Source of the DNA: Terriglobia bacterium
GTDB lineage: Bacteria; Acidobacteriota; Terriglobia; Bryobacterales; UBA6623
Length of the DNA stretch: 64,000 nucleotides
NCBI GenBank assembly: GCA_009838515.1
Contig: VXRL01000094.1
Span: 1-64,000, forward strand
Direction of reading: 5' to 3'
Under the pieces are notes generated by a model. It made no database searches and was not told the origin of the DNA. It saw only the letters and a list, made by a program, of their open reading frames with translations. Position numbers and translations under genes: made by a program. This document shows, piece after piece, positions 1 to 10,552 of this stretch. The first letter of the stretch is position 1, and each line of letters starts with the position of its first letter.

Positions 1-198
1 CGGTTCGCTCCGCACGGGCTCGTCCCGCCTCCCCCGCGACCGCCCCTGCCGGACGACCCCACCGTCTCGGCAGCACGCCCCAGCCACTAGCCATCCGCTG
101 CAGCAGGCGCTGCCGTTCGCGCTGCGTCCGGGGCCTTAGAGTGAGAGAAGAGGTTCGCTGTCCGCCTCCAGGACTGCGGATACTTCACCCCCTCCGCC

Positions 199-1221
199 AT
201 GCATTTCCCTCGCACTTTACTCGGCCTTCTCCCTGTGCTCGCGATCCCAGGGATCTTATCGGCGGACATCGTGACGTTGACCAACGGGGATCGACTGACC
301 GGTGTTGTGCGCCGGGTCTCCGATGGCAAGTTAACGCTGCACTCGAACCTCGCCGGCACGGTGCAGATCGCGTGGAGCGACGTTCGGGAGATCGAGGCCG
401 AAGCGGACTTTTCGGTATTGACCGCGCATGGACAGCGTCTTGACGGCCGGCTGACCCTCGAAGGCGCCCGTGTTGTGATTGCGCAGCAGTCCCGCGAGCC
501 GGTAACCATCCCGTCGGCGGAGGTCACTCGGGTCGTGCGCGGGGAGCGGCAGCGCGGCGCCCGGAGAGTGCTCTCGGCCTTGGAGGGTTCGGCGGACATC
601 GGCTACAGCGTTGCCAGAGGCAACCAGAACCAGATGCAGTCCTCGACCGGAATCAGGGCGGGCTATACCTCCGCGCAATACCAGTTCTCTGGTCGGATCA
701 GCTCGCTGTTCGCCAGGCAGGACGGGGCGCGTTCCCAAAGCCGGCACGCTCTCAATGCGCGCCTGGACCGCTTCCTTAACGACCGGAGCTTCGCCTATGC
801 GCTGACCGGCCTGGAACGCAACGAGCGCCGCTTGCTGGACCTGCGCAGTCGGCTCGGCGGCGGCATGGGCTGGCGGGTGCGGAGCACTGGCAATACGAAG
901 CTGGCGCTGCTCGGCGGCACGGCGTACGTTCACGAGCGGTTGCGCGATCAAGACAACCAATCGACCTTCGAGTACTTCGGCGGGCTGGAGTGGTCGACAT
1001 TGCTGCTGGGTGTCGTCAGCGTCGACACGCAGCTGACGATCCATCCGAACCTGCTCGATGGATCCGATGTCCGCGTCGAGTACGACGGGACCTTCCGCGT
1101 GCCGATCGCTGGCCGCTTCACGTATTCGCTGCGTCTGTTCGACCGCTATGACACGCGGCCTGCCGCGATGGTCCAGCGCAACGACTACGGCGTCGTCACC
1201 GGTCTGGGAATTGTCTTCTAG
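199..1221 (+). CDS. DUF481-like (YdiY-type) secreted/outer-membrane protein
   Basis: 340 aa ORF with signal peptide; early VTLTNGDRLTGVV motif followed by a beta-strand-rich C-terminus ending in F, typical of DUF481 proteins. Confidence 0.75.
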   Translation: MHFPRTLLGLLPVLAIPGILSADIVTLTNGDRLTGVVRRVSDGKLTLHSNLAGTVQIAWSDVREIEAEADFSVLTAHGQRLDGRLTLEGARVVIAQQSREPVTIPSAEVTRVVRGERQRGARRVLSALEGSADIGYSVARGNQNQMQSSTGIRAGYTSAQYQFSGRISSLFARQDGARSQSRHALNARLDRFLNDRSFAYALTGLERNERRLLDLRSRLGGGMGWRVRSTGNTKLALLGGTAYVHERLRDQDNQSTFEYFGGLEWSTLLLGVVSVDTQLTIHPNLLDGSDVRVEYDGTFRVPIAGRFTYSLRLFDRYDTRPAAMVQRNDYGVVTGLGIVF

Positions 1222-1231
1222 CCCGCGGACC

Positions 1232-2476
1232 CTACGAATCTGCGCTCTCGTCGCCAGACTGGACCCGCAGCCTGACCCGAACGGCGTGCCCGCCCTGTTC
1301 CTCCACGACCTCGGCGGCGGCGCCTTCCAGCTCCACCGTGTCGCCAGCTTCCAGCAGGCGTCCGATGCGGCTGACCAGAAGGCCCGAGAGCGTGTCCACG
1401 TCAGTCGACTCGAGGCTGAGCCCCACCTCGCGGTTGAGGCGTTCCAAGGGCACCGAGCCGTTCACTAGGTACACGCCCGGACTCTCTTGCTCCACTTCCG
1501 GCGCTTCCGAATCGAATTCGTCCTGCACCGCCCCGACAATCTGTTCGACCACGTTTTCCATGGTGACGATGCCGACGATGGAGCCGTACTCGTCGTCGAC
1601 GAGCGCCATGTGCTGGTGGGTGTTTTGCATTTCGTGCATCAGCTGGCTGATCGGCATGGTCTCTGGGACATGGCAGAGCTCCCGAGAGACCGACCTGAGG
1701 TCCAGGTCCTCGTCGGCCGCCAAGCCGAGCAGGTCCTTGATGTGCACCAGTCCGACGACTTCGTCTAGGGATCCCTCGCACAGGGGAAAGCGAGTGTGGC
1801 GAGACTCGCGAGCAAGCTCGAAGCACTCCGAAGCCGGCTTGCGAACATCCAAGAACACCACGTCGCGACGGGGCACCATGACCTGCCGGGTGAGCATGTC
1901 GTCGAAGCGGAACACGGCGCTGAGGAGTTCGAGCTCGGAGGGCGTCAGCTCTCCAGACTGCCCGCCTAGCTCGATGCTCGCTTGAATCTCGTCTTCGGTG
2001 ATGGCCGGAGTGCCGCGTGCTCCTGTGAAAAGGTCTGCAAATTTCTGGGTGACCTTAACGGCAGGGGAGAGGGCCTTTTGCAGCACGACCAGCGGCCAGA
2101 CCATCCTGTGCCAGATCGAGCGCCAGTGCGTCGCGCCATAGGTCTTTGGCAGGATCTCGCCGATGAACAAGATGGCCAGGACAAGCCCGATTGAGAATGC
2201 AGGAACCCACTGCGCCCCCAGCAGCCGAGCGGCTAGCATGCCGCAGATCGCTGCGCCGGCGGTGTTGGCGATGGTGTTCAACACCAAGATGGCCGATGTG
2301 GGCTTGGCGATGTCCTCTTTCATCGCGATGAACCGCTCGGCCTTGTCGGCTCGCTCGCCGTCAGCCCTTTCCGCTTCCAGAGCGCTCATGCGCGTGGAAT
2401 AGAGCGTGGCTTCGAGCAGCGAGCAGATCGCAGAGATCAAGACCGTCAGGCCGCCGAAGATGAGTAGGTAGGTCAT
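1232..2476 (-). CDS. CNNM/CorC-like hemolysin family protein (DUF21 + CBS pair + CorC_HlyC)
   Basis: N-terminal TM region, then LTRQVMVPRRDVVFLD and CBS motifs, acidic C-terminal CorC_HlyC-like domain. Confidence 0.88.
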   Translation of the reverse strand: MTYLLIFGGLTVLISAICSLLEATLYSTRMSALEAERADGERADKAERFIAMKEDIAKPTSAILVLNTIANTAGAAICGMLAARLLGAQWVPAFSIGLVLAILFIGEILPKTYGATHWRSIWHRMVWPLVVLQKALSPAVKVTQKFADLFTGARGTPAITEDEIQASIELGGQSGELTPSELELLSAVFRFDDMLTRQVMVPRRDVVFLDVRKPASECFELARESRHTRFPLCEGSLDEVVGLVHIKDLLGLAADEDLDLRSVSRELCHVPETMPISQLMHEMQNTHQHMALVDDEYGSIVGIVTMENVVEQIVGAVQDEFDSEAPEVEQESPGVYLVNGSVPLERLNREVGLSLESTDVDTLSGLLVSRIGRLLEAGDTVELEGAAAEVVEEQGGHAVRVRLRVQSGDESADS

Positions 2477-2667
2477 CGCGGCCTAGCTCGCGCGGCTTCC
2501 GCCGGATCCCGAGCACTGCTGGCGGACATTTGCTATCGAACTGGTTTGGGGACTGCAGTCCGGCGACCGGCCGCTGTGTCGGCCGGGCCCGGGACGAATG
2601 GGCTTGCTTCGTGGAGGTTGATGATCGGGGTCCGATTCGGGCTGCATGTGTTGCGCGGATGTCTCCG

Positions 2668-4002
2668 CTAGGCTCCTTTGGGGGTGCTCCAGTGCGTGCG
2701 GTAGGCACGCTTCACGTAAAGGTTTGCGTGGGGATCGCCCACGATCGTCTCGGTCTCTTGGTCGAAAGCCAGGGTGCGGCCTGTGCGGGACACGATGTTC
2801 GCTAGATGGCAGTGGATCGCGGAGAGGTGCCCTGTTGCAATGTCGGCCGCAGGCAGCTCGCGAGTGCGGACGCACTCAATGAAGTTGCGCATGTGATCGT
2901 CCGACTCGTCATCCGCGTCGCTGTGCTCAACCAGCTTGCCCTCATTGTCGTACAGCTTGTAGCCCCAGCGCCGATTCCATCTGCCGATCTGGATCGACGC
3001 GTCCGTGCCGTAGACGGCTACGCCGTTGTCTTGCCCCTCCATGCCGTAGGCGTTCCAGATGCGCATTTCCCAGATCATGGCCTTGCCGCCGTACTGGAAC
3101 GTGACGTTCATCGTGTCGGGAGTCTGCTGGTCGTCGTCGAAGAAGATCTTCCCGCCCATGCCGCTGGCGCTCTCCGGGAAGTCCACGCCCAGCGCCCAGC
3201 GCGCGATATCGAGTTGGTGCGCGCCGTCGTTGCCGGCGTCACCCGTGCCGAAGTGCCAATGCCAGTGCCAGTTGTAGTGGAAGCGGTTCTCGTTGAAGGG
3301 GATCCAAGGAGCGGGCCCCAGCCACGTCTCGTAGTCGACGCCCTTGGGCACGGGTGAGTTCGGCTTGTGGCCGATGTTCTTGCGGAGTTGGACGTTCCAC
3401 GCCTTCGCCATCAGAACGTCGCCCAGCGCTCCAGAGTGCGCGATCTCGATTCCCTTGCGAGTGGACGGACGGCTGCGCGACTGCGTGCCAACTTGCACGA
3501 TGCGTGCGTTGCGTCGGGCCGCGTCGAGCATTAGCCGGCCTTCGCGAATGTTGTGCGAGGGGGGCTTCTCGACGTAGACATCCTTGCCCGCATCACATGC
3601 CAGGATCGTGGCCGGAGCGTGCCAATGGTCCGGCGTCGCCACGACGACGGCATCGACCTCCGGGTCATCGAATAGATGACGCATGTCGTAGGTAGTTTGC
3701 GGTTGCGGCTTTCCCTCGTCAGCTAGGGTCTGGCGAGCGCGTTCCAAGGATGCTTGATCTGCATCACATATGTAGGAGACGTTTACGTCGGGCAACGAAA
3801 CAAACCCGCGCAGCAGGCTCCGGCCCCGTCCGCCGACTCCGATCATTCCGAGGTTCACCCGGTCGCTTGGCGCGGCGGCGCTGGCTGAGCCTGCAGCCAC
3901 AGCGGTGGCTGCGCCGGTTCCCATGAAGGAGCGCCGGCTAATGGGATTGCGTGCCTCTTCGGCCATCCGGGCGAGACCCCGTTCGCTCCCTTGGGAGGTC
4001 AT
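2668..4002 (-). CDS. Gfo/Idh/MocA family oxidoreductase, Tat-exported
   Basis: RRSFMGTGAATAVAAG Tat signal, Rossmann GMIGVGGRG, VATPDHWHAP, EKPPSHN motifs. Confidence 0.9.
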   Translation of the reverse strand: MTSQGSERGLARMAEEARNPISRRSFMGTGAATAVAAGSASAAAPSDRVNLGMIGVGGRGRSLLRGFVSLPDVNVSYICDADQASLERARQTLADEGKPQPQTTYDMRHLFDDPEVDAVVVATPDHWHAPATILACDAGKDVYVEKPPSHNIREGRLMLDAARRNARIVQVGTQSRSRPSTRKGIEIAHSGALGDVLMAKAWNVQLRKNIGHKPNSPVPKGVDYETWLGPAPWIPFNENRFHYNWHWHWHFGTGDAGNDGAHQLDIARWALGVDFPESASGMGGKIFFDDDQQTPDTMNVTFQYGGKAMIWEMRIWNAYGMEGQDNGVAVYGTDASIQIGRWNRRWGYKLYDNEGKLVEHSDADDESDDHMRNFIECVRTRELPAADIATGHLSAIHCHLANIVSRTGRTLAFDQETETIVGDPHANLYVKRAYRTHWSTPKGA

Positions 4003-4082
4003 TCACTGCCCAACGTAACGGTATCACACGGTCTGAGACCGCTCGTACGGCCAAGGCGGGCTGGTATGATGAATCTAGGCTT

Positions 4083-4158
<76 letters not shown>

Positions 4159-4253
4159 TTCTTCTTGGGTCCGGCCCGGACACATAGGTCCGATAGACTT
4201 CGATAGGGAGTGGATATCTCGCGAGAGGTTCCTCCGCCGTTTCGGTGACCCGG

Positions 4254-5486
4254 TCAGGCTCGGGCCCTGTACTCCTCGATCGCGTCCTGGTCAATATCAA
4301 GGCCCAGTCCGGGTCGGTCCGGGAGCTTCACATAGCCGTTCTCGATTTCGAAGACATAAGGCGTGCGCAGAATCCGCAGCGCCGGCGACCATTGTTCTTC
4401 CGGCAGGTTCGGCTGACCGATCATCTCTTGGTAGTCGCAGTTCGGCATCGCGCATCCAGCTTGGATGTAGCCGGCCAGCGCGAGGCCGTTCGTGCCGTGC
4501 TGGATGCACGGGACATGGAATGCCTCGGCCAGGATGCTGATCTTGCGGGCGTTCAGAATGCCGCCGCAGATGCGCGTGTCCGGCTGCAGCACGTCGTACG
4601 TCTTATGCGTCAAGAACGCTAGGAACTGGTGAATGCTCTTGCCGAGTTCTCCACCAGTAATCGGGATGTCGACCTCGGCGGCCAACCGTGCGGGCCCCTC
4701 AAGGTCGTGGCCGTCGAACGGCTCTTCCAACCAGCGCGCGTTGTAGCGCTCCATGCCGCGAGCCACCTGCAGGGCTGTGTCGTAGTCCCATACCCATCCC
4801 GGGCGCACCGCCGTCCGGTCGAACATGATCTCGAAGTCCTCGCCGACAGCCTGGCGCACAACAGCCAGCATTTCCACGTCGTCCATCGGCCGGGGCCGCC
4901 AGGCGCGCACCTTCATGGCTCCGTATCTGGCTTGCTTGAGCCGGACGGCGTATTCGGCCTGAGTTTCGTATGCTACGTCGGACTGGTCCGGTTTGCCCGG
5001 GAACACGCAGGTCCGGTATACCTTCAGTCGGTCGCGGGACCCACCCAGCAGCTGCGCTACGGGCAGTCCAGCCGCCCGCCCAATGGCGTCCCACATGGCA
5101 TGCTCGACGCCTGACCAGCCTTGCACGCCGGATTCGCCGCGCTGCATCTGGAGCCGCTGGAGGTGGCGGTCGACTGCGAAGAGATCCTCGCCCTCGAGGG
5201 TGGGCTTTGCCCAGCGCTCGATGAGCTCGGTGTCGCCCCGAACGAACGAGGTGCCGACGATCCCGGAATCGGTGTGGACCCGGTTGACTTGGTACGCGTA
5301 GATGCGGAACGGGTCGGTCGGCTGGCCGTCCTCCGGTGGAATGCGGATCCCGAAGGACTCGATCTTGGTGATCCGGACCCGAGACTGCCGATTCTGCCGT
5401 TGCGCCGTCAGGAATGCCGGCAGGCAGGATCCAAGCGCTGCCGCCGACGCTCCGTGGAGGAGGTGCCGACGAGTGATCTCCCTCAT
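4254..5486 (-). CDS. Mandelate racemase/muconate lactonizing enzyme family protein (enolase superfamily), Tat-exported
   Basis: Start placed at MREITRRHLLHGASAAALG (the longer ORF start looks spurious); enolase-superfamily barrel with WLEEPFDGHD, GGELG and LQPDTRICGG motifs. Confidence 0.88.
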   Translation of the reverse strand: MREITRRHLLHGASAAALGSCLPAFLTAQRQNRQSRVRITKIESFGIRIPPEDGQPTDPFRIYAYQVNRVHTDSGIVGTSFVRGDTELIERWAKPTLEGEDLFAVDRHLQRLQMQRGESGVQGWSGVEHAMWDAIGRAAGLPVAQLLGGSRDRLKVYRTCVFPGKPDQSDVAYETQAEYAVRLKQARYGAMKVRAWRPRPMDDVEMLAVVRQAVGEDFEIMFDRTAVRPGWVWDYDTALQVARGMERYNARWLEEPFDGHDLEGPARLAAEVDIPITGGELGKSIHQFLAFLTHKTYDVLQPDTRICGGILNARKISILAEAFHVPCIQHGTNGLALAGYIQAGCAMPNCDYQEMIGQPNLPEEQWSPALRILRTPYVFEIENGYVKLPDRPGLGLDIDQDAIEEYRARA

Positions 5487-5491
5487 GGCGA

Positions 5492-6736
5492 TCAACCCGC
5501 GGGTTCGAGATCCCAGCCGAAGCCCGGACCGTCGGAGGGACGCGTATAAATGCCCTCGGGCCCCCGTGTGAGGTTGTTGTCCTCTTCGTAGCGCTCGTAG
5601 ACCACATCGGGCCCGCCGGGCGCTGGCATGAACATCTCGGCCCAAGGCGAGTTCGGCGTGGCGTAGATGAAGTGGACCGAGTCGCGCGAGCCCCCGCCGT
5701 GCGGGATCACCGGTATATCGTGCGCAGCCGCCATGTGCGCGATCTTGATCAGCTCGCTCATGCCGCCGCACCAGTGGATGTCCGGCTGCCAGATCTCCGC
5801 CCCGTTGACGCGAAGCAACTGCCGGAATCCGTAGCGCGTGTAGACATGCTCGCCGGTGACGATCCGGGTTGAGGTGATTTGCTCGCGCAGCCGGCCGAAG
5901 CCCTCGAAGTCGTCCGGCGGCAGCGCCTCTTCGATCCAGTAGACGTTGTACGGCTCGAAGGCCTCGGCCAGTTCTAGGGTATACCGCTCCGTAAGCGCCA
6001 TCCAGCAGTCCATCATCACGTCGCCGTCCCGGCCTACTGCCTCGCGGGCGCGCTTGACCAACTCGACGTTCTTGCGGATTCCCGCCCTGCCATCAGCGGG
6101 CCCGTACGGAAGTGCCAGTTTCAGCCGCTTGTAGCCGAACTCCACGTGCTGCTCGATGTCGTTGCCCGTGCAATAGCAGGGGATCCGCGGGTGGATTCGG
6201 CCCCCCAGTATTCGCCAAACCGGCGCGTTCAGTACCTTGCCTGCGATATCCCACAGAGCGACATCGACGCCGGAGATCGCGTTCACCGTGACGCCCTTGC
6301 GCCCATACGACATCGTCGAACGCCACATGATGTCCCACAGCCGCTGAATGTCGAGCGGGTTCTCACCCATCAGGAGCCGAGTCAGGTGGTCTTCGACGAT
6401 CACACCCCCGCCGGGTCCCCCCGGGCCGTAGCCCTTGACGCCCTTGTTGGTATCGATCTCCACCCAGAAGCTGCGAGCTCGCGGCCCGTCAGCGCCGAAT
6501 AGGCTGCGCATCGGCTTGTACTTCGGATAAATCGAGACCGGGTTTGCGACTTCCACGCCGCCAGTCGACCACGATCCTGGCGCCGGATCGTATCTGGGCA
6601 CGGGGCGCCTGGGCCGCATGGTCACTAGGCGCACTCCGGTGATTCTCAGGTCGTCCTCCACCACGGGCGCTGCGCGGAGCATTTGCGGCGCTGCTGCCGC
6701 TAGTGGTGCGAGCTTAAGAAAGCTGCGACGATGCAT
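5492..6736 (-). CDS. Enolase superfamily sugar-acid dehydratase, L-rhamnonate dehydratase-like
   Basis: MMDCWMALTERYTLELAEAFEPY, WIEEALPPDDFEGFG, GEHVYTRYGF, QPDIHWCGG and IPHGGG motifs; signal sequence MHRRSFLKLAPLAAAAP. Confidence 0.87.
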   Translation of the reverse strand: MHRRSFLKLAPLAAAAPQMLRAAPVVEDDLRITGVRLVTMRPRRPVPRYDPAPGSWSTGGVEVANPVSIYPKYKPMRSLFGADGPRARSFWVEIDTNKGVKGYGPGGPGGGVIVEDHLTRLLMGENPLDIQRLWDIMWRSTMSYGRKGVTVNAISGVDVALWDIAGKVLNAPVWRILGGRIHPRIPCYCTGNDIEQHVEFGYKRLKLALPYGPADGRAGIRKNVELVKRAREAVGRDGDVMMDCWMALTERYTLELAEAFEPYNVYWIEEALPPDDFEGFGRLREQITSTRIVTGEHVYTRYGFRQLLRVNGAEIWQPDIHWCGGMSELIKIAHMAAAHDIPVIPHGGGSRDSVHFIYATPNSPWAEMFMPAPGGPDVVYERYEEDNNLTRGPEGIYTRPSDGPGFGWDLEPAG

Positions 6737-6781
6737 TGCGAATTCCTCCCTTGAACGGCTGAGGACCGTGCCGGCCCCGCT

Positions 6782-8134
6782 TCAGCCTGCCACCTCGAAG
6801 TTCCAGCCGAATCCAGGCTCCTCGGACGGCTGGATGTACACGCCCTCCGGCCCGCGGCTCATGAGTCGCTGCTCGGCGAACATCTCGTAGACCTCTTGTG
6901 GGCCGCCCGGAGCGGGAATCGTAGTCTCGGCCCACGTCATCTGCGGCAGGGTGGCGAGGTAGTGAATGCAATCGGTAGCGCCGCCGGCGTGCGGAATCAC
7001 CTGGATCCCTTGTTCCAGAGCCATTGCACCGATCTTCCTCATCTCGCTCATCCCGCCGCACCAGTTGATGTCCGGCTGCCAGATGTCGACGGCCCCATAG
7101 TGGGCCAGCCGCCCGAATCCGTAGCGTGTGTACTCGTGTTCGCCGGTCGCTAGGAACGTGGAGGTGATCTGGGAGTTGAGCCGCCCGAACCCTGCGTACT
7201 CGTCCGGCATCAACACCTCTTCCAGCCAGTAAACCCGGTACGGTTCCAGTTCCTGCGCCAACTGGATCGTGTACGCCTCCGAGAGCGCCATCCAGCAGTC
7301 GATCATGATTTCTCCGTCCGGACCCACCAGCTCGCGCGTACGCTTGACGTGCTCGACGTTCTTTTTCAGGCCCTCGCGACCGTCCGGAGGGCCGTGCTGG
7401 AGGGCCAGCTTGACCTTCGTGTAACCGAATTCCAAGCTTTGCTCGACGTCGTTTCCGGTGGCGTAGCAAGGAATGCGCTCCCAAGTCCTGCCCCCGGCGA
7501 GCTTGTATACCGGGACTCCGAATGTCTTGCCCACCAGATCCCATAGAGCAAGGTCCGCGCCGCTGATCGCATGCACCACCGCCCCGGCGCGGCCGTAAAA
7601 CAGCGTCGCGCGCCACATCACGTCCCAGAGGCGCTCCACGTCCAGCGGGTTCTTGCCCAGCAGTAGCTTCTTCAGGGCAGGATCGACGAAGGGACCCGCC
7701 GCCGAGCCGGCGCGGCCGTAGCCCTTCAGTCCCTTGTTCGTGCTGACCTCGATGGTGACGCCGCCTAGGGACCGATCGGGCATCCACTTGGATCCCGGGC
7801 CCCGCTTGCCGGTGTACTCGGGGTGGATCTCGATCGGCCGGGCTGCCTCGCGAGTGCTCCAGTACGAGCCAGGAGTCGGCTCGTAGGACGGCAGTGGGTT
7901 CTTTGCGCGGGTTCTCACGACGCGGACATCCGTGATCTCGAGGCCGGATTCTAGCGGCCATGGCTGTTGCCCCGAAGCCGCCTTCCCGGAGCCAGCGAGA
8001 ATCGCCGCGAAGCCGAGAAGATCGCGTCGGCTCATCGGTCTCGAAGCCGTCTCGCCGGTTCGTGCACGTTGTCTCATGTCACAGTTCCCTTCAACCATTG
8101 GCTGGTAGATCAAGCCGTGTTCTTCGGTCCCCAA
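6782..8134 (-). CDS. Enolase superfamily sugar-acid dehydratase, L-rhamnonate dehydratase-like, Tat-exported
   Basis: SRRDLLGFAAILAGSG Tat signal; MIDCWMALSEAYT, GEHEYTRYGF, QPDINWCGG and IPHAGG motifs parallel the neighbouring paralogue. Start codon uncertain. Confidence 0.87.
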   Translation of the reverse strand: MGTEEHGLIYQPMVEGNCDMRQRARTGETASRPMSRRDLLGFAAILAGSGKAASGQQPWPLESGLEITDVRVVRTRAKNPLPSYEPTPGSYWSTREAARPIEIHPEYTGKRGPGSKWMPDRSLGGVTIEVSTNKGLKGYGRAGSAAGPFVDPALKKLLLGKNPLDVERLWDVMWRATLFYGRAGAVVHAISGADLALWDLVGKTFGVPVYKLAGGRTWERIPCYATGNDVEQSLEFGYTKVKLALQHGPPDGREGLKKNVEHVKRTRELVGPDGEIMIDCWMALSEAYTIQLAQELEPYRVYWLEEVLMPDEYAGFGRLNSQITSTFLATGEHEYTRYGFGRLAHYGAVDIWQPDINWCGGMSEMRKIGAMALEQGIQVIPHAGGATDCIHYLATLPQMTWAETTIPAPGGPQEVYEMFAEQRLMSRGPEGVYIQPSEEPGFGWNFEVAG

Positions 8135-8402
8135 CTCGAATGCTCCCGCTGCTCCACACTATCCGGCATCCGCTCCGGCTGCCGCCGCGCCGAGTGCGAT
8201 TCTCCAGCGCGCTCAGCCCTAGCTGCGGGAATCGCTCCGATCCGGCGCGACGCCCGATGTCGCTTGGCCCTGTCAAGATTGCGGCCTGACGCTGTCTACC
8301 TCAGCGGGCGCAGTCCAATATACGCCCAAGAGTTGGTTCGCTGCCAGTGCCGAAATGCCCTTTGCGCACCCGGTCCCGTGATTTCCTAGACTCAAGGTCG
8401 CT

Positions 8403-9632
8403 GTGCTGACAGTCGCCGTCATTGGAACTCTTGACACCAAGGGTGCGGAAGTCGCGTTCCTCGCCGAGCAGATCCGTGCTCGCGGATGCGACACCCTGAT
8501 GATCGATACGGGGATATTCGAGCCGCAGGCGATCGAACCGGATATTGCGCGCGAGACTGTGGCTCGCGCAGCTGGCGAGCGAACCGAGGCGCTAGCTGGA
8601 TCAGGAGATCGTGGCCGGGCAGTGGCGGCAATGACCCGAGGAGTCGAGAAGATCGTTCCGGATCTCTACGAGGAAGATCGCATACACGCCGTGATCGGCA
8701 TCGGCGGTAGCGCGGGAACGACGATCGCGACAGCCGCGATGAGGGCCCTGCCCATGGGCGTGCCCAAGGTGATGATCTCCACGCTCGCTGGAGGAGACGT
8801 CGCGGCATTCGTAGGCTCGAAGGACATCACCATGATCCCGTCCATCGTGGACATCAGCGGCTTGAACCGGATCAGTCGGCAAGTGATCGCCCAAGCGGCC
8901 GCGGCAGTGGTCGCCATGGCCCAAGCGGACGTCCCGGCGAGCGAGGACAGGCCGCTGATCGCGGCTTCGATGTTTGGCAACACCACGCAGTGTGTCGAAG
9001 CGGCCAGAGCAGTCCTGCAGTCGTCCGGGTTTGAAGTCCTGGTCTTCCACGCAACCGGCACCGGAGGCCGGACGATGGAGAGCCTGGTCTCGTCCGGCTT
9101 TTTCACGGCGGTGCTGGATGTGACGACGACGGAACTGGCTGATGACCTCGCCGGGGGAGTGCTGAGCGCCGGCCCAACGCGTCTGCAAGCCGCTGCCCGA
9201 GCCGGGCTTCCCGCGGTGGTCGCGCCAGGCTGCCTGGACATGGTGAATTTCTGGGCTCCCGAGTCAATCCCCGAGCGATATCGCAAGCGCCGGTTCTACC
9301 GTCACAATCCCAATGTGACCCTGATGCGAACAACACCCGAGGAGAACCGGGAACTCGGACGCCGGCTGGCGGAAAAGCTGAATGCCTCGGAGGGGCCAGT
9401 GGCGGTCTATCTGCCACTACGGGGCATCTCAGTCATCTCCGCGCCGGGACAGCCCTTCCATTGGCCCGAGGCGGACCAAGCGCTGTTCCAAGCGATTAAG
9501 GCGGATCTCCGCCCGGAGATCCCGGTATTCGAGCTGGATGCCAACATCAACGACCAGCAGTTTGCCGACGCGGTGGCCACGGGCCTCCTTCGGCTCCTCG
9601 GGCAGCCGGTTGGCACGGAAATCGCACGATAG
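8403..9632 (+). CDS. Tm-1-like ATP-binding domain protein (UPF0261)
   Basis: TVAVIGTLDTKGAEVAFLAEQIRARGCDTLMIDTG, GIGGSAGTTIATAAMRALPMGVPKVMISTLAGGDV. Confidence 0.88.
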   Translation: MLTVAVIGTLDTKGAEVAFLAEQIRARGCDTLMIDTGIFEPQAIEPDIARETVARAAGERTEALAGSGDRGRAVAAMTRGVEKIVPDLYEEDRIHAVIGIGGSAGTTIATAAMRALPMGVPKVMISTLAGGDVAAFVGSKDITMIPSIVDISGLNRISRQVIAQAAAAVVAMAQADVPASEDRPLIAASMFGNTTQCVEAARAVLQSSGFEVLVFHATGTGGRTMESLVSSGFFTAVLDVTTTELADDLAGGVLSAGPTRLQAAARAGLPAVVAPGCLDMVNFWAPESIPERYRKRRFYRHNPNVTLMRTTPEENRELGRRLAEKLNASEGPVAVYLPLRGISVISAPGQPFHWPEADQALFQAIKADLRPEIPVFELDANINDQQFADAVATGLLRLLGQPVGTEIAR

Positions 9633-9638
9633 GATTCA

Positions 9639-10514
9639 ATGGCCATCGAGGGTAAGAACATGAGTCACAGCTCGCCGCCGACTGGAATTCCGAGGGATGT
9701 CATTCTCTCGCGACTCAGGGATCAGGTGGCTCGCGGAGTCCCGATCATCGGCGCAGGGGCCGGGACCGGGATTTCGGCCAAGTGTGCCCAGTCGGGCGGT
9801 GCGGATCTGATCGTGATCTACAACTCTGGCCGCTTCCGCATGGCCGGGCACGGATCCTTGTCCGGACTCATGCCGTATGGCGACGCCAACCGGATTGTCG
9901 TCGAGATGGCCTGTGAAGTCCTTCCGGTTGCCCGGGATGTGCCGGTCCTTGCCGGCGTCTGCGGCACCGATCCATTCCGCTTGATGCATGTGTTCCTGCG
10001 GGAAATCAAGGCGATTGGATTCAGCGGGGTGCAAAACTTTCCAACCGTGGGGCTGATCGACGGGCTATTCCGGCAAAACTTGGAGGAGACGGGGATGAGC
10101 TTCTCGAAGGAAGTGGACATGATCGGCATCGCTCGCGAACTGGACCTGCTCACCACCCCTTACGTTTTCAGCCCGGAGGAAGCTGTCGAGATGGCGGCGG
10201 CGGGTGCCGACGTCTTGGTTGCGCACATGGGACTTACCACGAAGGGATCCATTGGTGCGCGAACGGCGAAGACGCTCGACGAAGCCGTTGCGGAGGTCCA
10301 GGCTATCCATGATGCGGCCAAGATGGAACGCGACGACATCTTGGTGATTTGTCACGGCGGGCCGCTCAGCGAGCCAGGCGACGTGCGTCACGTCTTAGGG
10401 CATACGGAGGGGATTGTGGGATTTTTCGGCGCCAGCAGCGTCGAGCGCCTCCCTACCGAGCGGGCAATCACCGCGCAGGTGACGGCTTTCAAAGAGATCG
10501 AATTACGGCAGTGA
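9639..10514 (+). CDS. Phosphoenolpyruvate hydrolase-like TIM-barrel protein
   Basis: [52 protein letters not shown] signature; directly downstream of the UPF0261 gene. Confidence 0.87.
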   Translation: MAIEGKNMSHSSPPTGIPRDVILSRLRDQVARGVPIIGAGAGTGISAKCAQSGGADLIVIYNSGRFRMAGHGSLSGLMPYGDANRIVVEMACEVLPVARDVPVLAGVCGTDPFRLMHVFLREIKAIGFSGVQNFPTVGLIDGLFRQNLEETGMSFSKEVDMIGIARELDLLTTPYVFSPEEAVEMAAAGADVLVAHMGLTTKGSIGARTAKTLDEAVAEVQAIHDAAKMERDDILVICHGGPLSEPGDVRHVLGHTEGIVGFFGASSVERLPTERAITAQVTAFKEIELRQ

Positions 10515-10552
10515 CCTGGGGCTGGACGTTCCCGCACGCCGCGCGGAATGGC

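Noticed and set aside
87-599. 170-aa minus-strand ORF opposite the DUF481 gene
   Set aside because: Low-complexity Arg/Ser-rich translation typical of GC-rich antisense frames; the plus-strand protein is clearly coding
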